64,000 nucleotides of DNA from Salegentibacter sp. Hel_I_6 (GTDB lineage Bacteria; Bacteroidota; Bacteroidia; Flavobacteriales; Flavobacteriaceae). Under the pieces are notes generated by a model that was not told the origin of the DNA, made no database searches, and saw only the letters and a list, made by a program, of their open reading frames with translations. The position numbers and the translations under genes were made by a program. The stretch covers positions 1,798,001 to 1,862,000 of the forward strand of contig NZ_JQNQ01000001.1 in assembly GCF_000745315.1 (NCBI RefSeq), read 5' to 3'. Below, one piece after another: positions 60,071 through 64,000 of this stretch; position 1 is the first letter of the stretch; each line of letters begins with the position of its first letter.

Positions 60071-62431
60071 TTAGACATCCTTAAATAGACTTTTATTAGG
60101 AGCATTTCCCATCTCTATTTCCAACTCCGATCCTTCTAATAACTTATCTAAACTAATTTGGAGGCTATTGTAATTATCTCCATCTAATTTTATTGACTGT
60201 ATATAATAAGCATCAGATTCATTATTTGTAGTTTTTATTAAAATAGATTTACCGCCTCCAGTCTTAATCTCAACTTCATCAAAAATTGGACTTCCAAGCT
60301 GAAAAGATGGATTTGTTTCAACTAAACCTTTAACATCGAACAAACCTATTGAGGACATCACATACCAGGCTCCTAATTGTCCCTGGTCTTCATCCTGACC
60401 GTAACCATAACCGTGAACCTCTTCCACTCCATAAAACTTATTACCGATTTCTCTCGTCCATTTCTGGGTAAGCCAGGGGTGATCGGTGAAATTAAAAAGC
60501 CACGAAATGTGTAGATTAGGCTGATTACCCTGATTATACAAATAAGTTAACCCGGCAAATGCATCTATATCCTCACCTCCAAATTTGGTTTTTTCAGAAA
60601 CGGTGAAAATGGAATCAAGTCTTTTTACAAATTTATCTTCACCCATTTTATTAACCAATTTTTCCGGGGTATGAGGCACATAAAATGTATACTGCCAGGC
60701 ATTTCCTTCCTGAAACCCTTCCCAGGGTGCAAAAGGGTCAAAATCTTCAATGAACTTTCCTGATGCTAGTTTTGGCCGAACGAAGTCTGTAGTTTCGTCG
60801 TATAAGTTTTCCCAGTTTTTAGAGAGTTCCATCAACTCTTCGTACTCTTTATCCTTTCCTAGTGACTTTGCAAACTGGGCAACTGCATAGCTACTGTAGC
60901 TATATTCTAATGTATGGGAAACGGAAAAACCAGAGCCTTCAGGGGATGTTTCCCAACCCGGTACGTATGGCACATATCCATTTTCAATAAAACCCTTAAG
61001 ATCAGTTTTACCAGCCCCTTCATTTCTATTTTTATATTTGACTTCGTTTTCATAAGCTGCCTTAAAAGCAAGTTCAACATCATAATCTCGGATTCCGGCC
61101 TGATAAGCCGATGCCATTATCAAACCCACAAAATTAGTTCCCACTCCCGATACAAATTTGGAATTTGCCAGCCCGTCAGCTAACCATCCAGAATTCTTAT
61201 ATACAGCTAAGTGGCTTTGTACAAAATCATTATAATAGTCTGGCCAGGCTAAAGTCCACAGTTGCGTTAAATTCCAAAATGCACCCCATACAGAATCGGT
61301 GTTATAAAAATTAAATTCAGGGGACCCATTTTCGTCCAGAGGGATTTCTCCTATGCTGCCATCATTTTCAGGGAAATTTCCATTTACATCGCTTGCAAGT
61401 CCTCTTCCTAAAAGGGCATGATATAGCCCAGTATAAAATTTCTTTTTGTTTTCGAAAGACGAATCCTTTACCTTGATCTTATTTAATTCTGCAGACCACG
61501 TGCTTCGGGCTGCAGATAACGCTTCTCTGAAATCTAAATTCTCTGCTTCTGTTTTAAAGTTTAAGCGTGCATTTTCCAAAGAGGTATAAGAAAACCCAGC
61601 TTTAATTTCAATAGATTCGTTAGCTTGTGTATCGAAATCCAGAAAAAGGCCAGCGCCTTTGCCAGTTATACTCTTCTGATCTTTAAATTTTTCTTCCCCG
61701 TTGAAGGTTCCAACTGCTTTAGGCTTTTTACTCAATTTCCCATAGAAATACATACTAACCTCCCCCTCCGGTTGATATTTTTTCACATATTCAGGATAAG
61801 TAGTGACCCAACCCTCTATAGTATTATCATCATTGAAAGTGACACTGGCATCTTTAACCTCACCGCTTTCTCCAAGTTGATTTCCTATATCCAAAATAAT
61901 ATGGGAACTATCCGACTCAGGAAATGTATATTTCTGAAAACCTACTCTTTTGGTTGCCGTTAGTTCAGTAACAACATCATAATCCTTTAGTTTCACTTTA
62001 TAATAGCCGGGAGTTGCAACTTCATCCTTTTTATCGAATCTGGAGCGATAACCTTCATCTGGATTTTCTAACGAACCAGGAACTGTTTGCAATTCCCCAG
62101 TTGTGGCGGTGAAGAGAAAGCCTCCGATTTGAAATTCATGTAAATTGGCGAAACCTTCTATACTGTTATGCCGTGAATCATAACCTACTGCTTCCCAACC
62201 GCTTTCATTTCCGTAACTTCCATTGGTAGAGGGACCTAGTTTTGCTAAACCAAATGGAACGGCTCCCGGCGTATAAAAGAACCAACGGCTATGTGCTGTA
62301 CCAATATTGGGATCAACGTAATCTAAGACTGATTCCTCTTCAGATTCAGATACGTTTTCCGGTTTTTCCGAAGGTGCTCCACAGGAACGTAAAAGACATA
62401 AAATTGCAGAACAGATAACAAATTTATTCAT
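60071..62431 (-). CDS. GH92 exo-alpha-mannosidase, lipoprotein
   Basis: A 786-residue GH92 with a short signal and lipobox (AILCLLRSCGAPSEKPENVSESEEE); the acidic stretch after Cys suits an outer-membrane lipoprotein. Landmarks are VDPNIGTAHSRWFFYTPGAVPFGLAKLGPS, TDSVWGAFWNLTQLWTLAWP, the acid segment GFQEGNAWQYTF, YNQGNQPNLHISWLFN (Gln) and YGQDEDQGQLGAWYVMSSIG. The changed WDTYR block (SVWGAFW) sets it apart from the others, so its specificity may be different. It starts 10 bp after the MFS gene. Confidence 0.92.
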   Translation of the reverse strand: MNKFVICSAILCLLRSCGAPSEKPENVSESEEESVLDYVDPNIGTAHSRWFFYTPGAVPFGLAKLGPSTNGSYGNESGWEAVGYDSRHNSIEGFANLHEFQIGGFLFTATTGELQTVPGSLENPDEGYRSRFDKKDEVATPGYYKVKLKDYDVVTELTATKRVGFQKYTFPESDSSHIILDIGNQLGESGEVKDASVTFNDDNTIEGWVTTYPEYVKKYQPEGEVSMYFYGKLSKKPKAVGTFNGEEKFKDQKSITGKGAGLFLDFDTQANESIEIKAGFSYTSLENARLNFKTEAENLDFREALSAARSTWSAELNKIKVKDSSFENKKKFYTGLYHALLGRGLASDVNGNFPENDGSIGEIPLDENGSPEFNFYNTDSVWGAFWNLTQLWTLAWPDYYNDFVQSHLAVYKNSGWLADGLANSKFVSGVGTNFVGLIMASAYQAGIRDYDVELAFKAAYENEVKYKNRNEGAGKTDLKGFIENGYVPYVPGWETSPEGSGFSVSHTLEYSYSSYAVAQFAKSLGKDKEYEELMELSKNWENLYDETTDFVRPKLASGKFIEDFDPFAPWEGFQEGNAWQYTFYVPHTPEKLVNKMGEDKFVKRLDSIFTVSEKTKFGGEDIDAFAGLTYLYNQGNQPNLHISWLFNFTDHPWLTQKWTREIGNKFYGVEEVHGYGYGQDEDQGQLGAWYVMSSIGLFDVKGLVETNPSFQLGSPIFDEVEIKTGGGKSILIKTTNNESDAYYIQSIKLDGDNYNSLQISLDKLLEGSELEIEMGNAPNKSLFKDV

Positions 62432-62441
62432 AATTTAAAGT

Positions 62442-63584
62442 TTAAAATTTTTTAAATAAATAATAAGAGAGAAAAACGTATAGAGCACAAACCAAAAGAA
62501 CCACGAAACTTAAGGATATTCCTGCCGCCTTATTAACAAGACCCATAAGTGGTGGGATAACCGCTCCTCCTACAACAGCCATAATCATCAAGCCAGAAAT
62601 CTCATTGGCTCGTTGTGGCAACCTATCAATAGTGAGCGAGAAAATAAGTGGAAAAAGATTTCCTGAACTAAGACCGATTGAAAATATGAGGATAAGTGCT
62701 AAGGTGGAAGTGGATGCAAAAATCAAAAGACCTATACAAAAAACCGTACTAAGGGAGGTCCAAAAGAGAAACTTTAGATTATCTACTTTCACCAGGACTA
62801 AAGCCCCAAGAAAACGACTTATCATTAACGCCAGGAAATATATACTTATTCCTAAGGATGCCCTCTCCAATCCAACATTGAATTTTTGAATCAATAAATT
62901 CTGAATACTTGTATTCATTCCAACATCAAGTCCAACAATAAGAAAAATAGCAATAACCATTGAAGTTACAAGAGGGCTTCTTAAAAGCCCAATACTTGTT
63001 TTGAAAGAGGCTTTACAAGATGGTTTGGTTTCCTCTATGGACGTTAAGGCAAGCCAACCGCCAGAAACAATTGAAATGAATCCATAGATTAAAAACACGA
63101 ACTTCCAGTCTCCATAGGACGCCACCATAAAGGTCACTAACAAAGGTCCTACCAGGGAACTTAAGGCTTTTATAAATTGAGACAAGCTCATGAAGCTGGA
63201 AAATCTGCTTCTGTGTACTACGTCTTGTAAAAGGGGATTTGAGGAAACCTGAATTATTGTATTCCCTATACCCAAAAGCAGAAAACATAATAACAAGCTT
63301 GGATAACTGTAATATACAAAAGGAGTAAACATACCCATTGCAGTAATGAAAATTCCAGCTAAAAGAATTTTTCTTTTTCCCAGGTTATTTTGAAGTATTC
63401 CAACAGGTATAGAGAGTATAAAGAACCAAATAAAAACCATAGATGGAATTAGCTGAGCTAATTCAGGTGAAAGATTAAAATCCCTTTGCGCATATCCCGT
63501 AGAAACCCCTACTATATCGACAAACCCCATAACAATATACGCTAATAGGACAGGTAATATTTTATTGATTTTCGGTGACAACAT
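62442..63584 (-). CDS. Sugar MFS transporter (FucP-like), second copy
   Basis: A 380-residue inner-membrane permease with about 12 helices (PVLLAYIVMGFVDIVGVSTGY, SMVFIWFFILSIPVG, LLLCFLLLGIGNTIIQVSSNPLLQDV). The NPLL segment and the final MAVVGGAVIPPLMGLVNK match FucP-like carriers. It is shorter than the 437-residue carrier at 18228 and not a close copy. It probably carries mannose. It lies 7 bp after the ROK gene and 10 bp before the GH92. Confidence 0.88.
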   Translation of the reverse strand: MLSPKINKILPVLLAYIVMGFVDIVGVSTGYAQRDFNLSPELAQLIPSMVFIWFFILSIPVGILQNNLGKRKILLAGIFITAMGMFTPFVYYSYPSLLLCFLLLGIGNTIIQVSSNPLLQDVVHRSRFSSFMSLSQFIKALSSLVGPLLVTFMVASYGDWKFVFLIYGFISIVSGGWLALTSIEETKPSCKASFKTSIGLLRSPLVTSMVIAIFLIVGLDVGMNTSIQNLLIQKFNVGLERASLGISIYFLALMISRFLGALVLVKVDNLKFLFWTSLSTVFCIGLLIFASTSTLALILIFSIGLSSGNLFPLIFSLTIDRLPQRANEISGLMIMAVVGGAVIPPLMGLVNKAAGISLSFVVLLVCALYVFLSYYLFKKF

Positions 63585-63591
63585 AATGCAA

Positions 63592-64000
63592 TTACATTAA
63601 TTTTAAGCATGGTTTTAAATCCTCGTAATAAATATCGTCCAAGAGCAATGCACTTCCGATTATAGCAGCTTCCTCCCCGAAATTAGAAACGCAAACCTTA
63701 ACCTCCGGCAACTCTAGCAGAAGCTCCTCTTCAAAGTGAGCAAAAGCCTTGGCGATATTTCCGCCTAATACTATTATACTACTTTCAAAATCTACTATAT
63801 ATGGTTTTAAAAATTTACCTAGTTCAGTTCCAAAACACTGAAATACCTTTTTAGCATTTCGATCCCGTGCTGATCTCTCATATAATTCTTTTACATTCAT
63901 AACCTCCCTGCCAGAGAGTTCTTTGTATTTTTTTATTATACCACGAGTCGAGAAAAGATCATCGGCCAAGTGTCCCTCGTGCCATTTATCGTATAAAAAC
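63592..64000 (-). CDS. ROK-family sugar kinase, C-terminal part, 5' partial
   Basis: The frame is open to the right edge of the window, so the N-terminal ATP-binding half is missing. The visible ~135 residues show the ROK C-terminal half: KWHEGHLADDLFSTRGI, VFQCFGTELGKFLKPYIVDFESSIIVLGGNIAKAF (the IVLGGN glycine loop), and the final NFGEEAAIIGSALLLDD, typical of ROK glucokinases. It heads a run with MFS, GH92 and the isomerase, so a mannose kinase role is likely. It is a second ROK besides the one at 27758. Confidence 0.85.
   Translation of the reverse strand, partial: FLYDKWHEGHLADDLFSTRGIIKKYKELSGREVMNVKELYERSARDRNAKKVFQCFGTELGKFLKPYIVDFESSIIVLGGNIAKAFAHFEEELLLELPEVKVCVSNFGEEAAIIGSALLLDDIYYEDLKPCLKLM

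Noticed and set aside
15335..64000. An integrative conjugative element
   Set aside because: Beyond the integrase there is no relaxase, coupling protein, tra gene or replication gene, and no second attachment site.
1..64000. CRISPR arrays, restriction, toxin-antitoxin or other defence genes
   Set aside because: No regularly spaced direct repeats and no such proteins were seen on either strand.

Overview
The window looks like a chromosome segment from a marine or soil flavobacterium (Bacteroidota, Flavobacteriaceae, Salegentibacter/Gramella-like; the genus is an inference). The evidence is AT-rich DNA, a SusC/SusD pair, the small housekeeping families typical of this group (DUF4286, HTTM, an L25 with an acidic tail), TAnnTTTG-like promoter boxes and an IntDOT-like integrase.

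Positions 1-15,300 are conserved core genes: the C-terminal part of a GNAT N-acyltransferase, an atypical SDR, a two-gene arsenate module, a VOC protein, a hydroxyacid dehydrogenase, mgtE, rsmA, a DUF4286 gene, a TPR protein, serS, an HTTM membrane protein, ribF, pth, rplY and prs. Two copies of a dispersed ~50-bp repeat lie in intergenic DNA here. A tRNA-Leu(CAA) with its terminator and a tyrosine recombinase (15,335-16,873) mark the switch to accessory DNA.

From 17,119 to the right edge the window is a large alpha-mannan utilisation region. It holds six GH92 alpha-mannosidases, one GH125, one GH76 endo-alpha-1,6-mannanase, a GH43-like protein, a GH2, an esterase, a SusC/SusD/surface-binding-protein set, two FucP-like sugar transporters, two ROK sugar kinases, a mannose-6-phosphate isomerase-like protein and a LacI regulator. 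In the proposed flow, GH76 cuts the alpha-1,6 backbone at the cell surface, SusCD imports oligosaccharides, periplasmic GH92 and GH125 enzymes trim them to mannose, MFS carriers import mannose, and ROK kinase plus isomerase send it to fructose-6-phosphate.

Three things go beyond a plain mannan locus. First, one GH92 (40,383-42,497) has Gln in place of the catalytic acid Glu and overlaps by ATGA a purple-acid-type phosphatase gene; this is the combination expected for uncapping and dephosphorylating phosphomannan. Second, a GMC oxidoreductase with its small subunit, a Gfo/Idh/MocA oxidoreductase, a DUF1080 (3-keto-glycoside hydrolase family) lipoprotein and a Hyi-like TIM barrel suggest an oxidative 3-keto-glycoside branch. 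Third, a palindromic operator, CTAAAnCGnTTTAG, stands at five promoters across 21 kb, apparently the regulon of the local LacI protein.

The region also shows decay: an IS256-type element broken by frameshifts (46,433-47,715) and a CehA/McbA-type metallohydrolase gene split by an in-frame TAG and a one-base frameshift (53,728-55,853).
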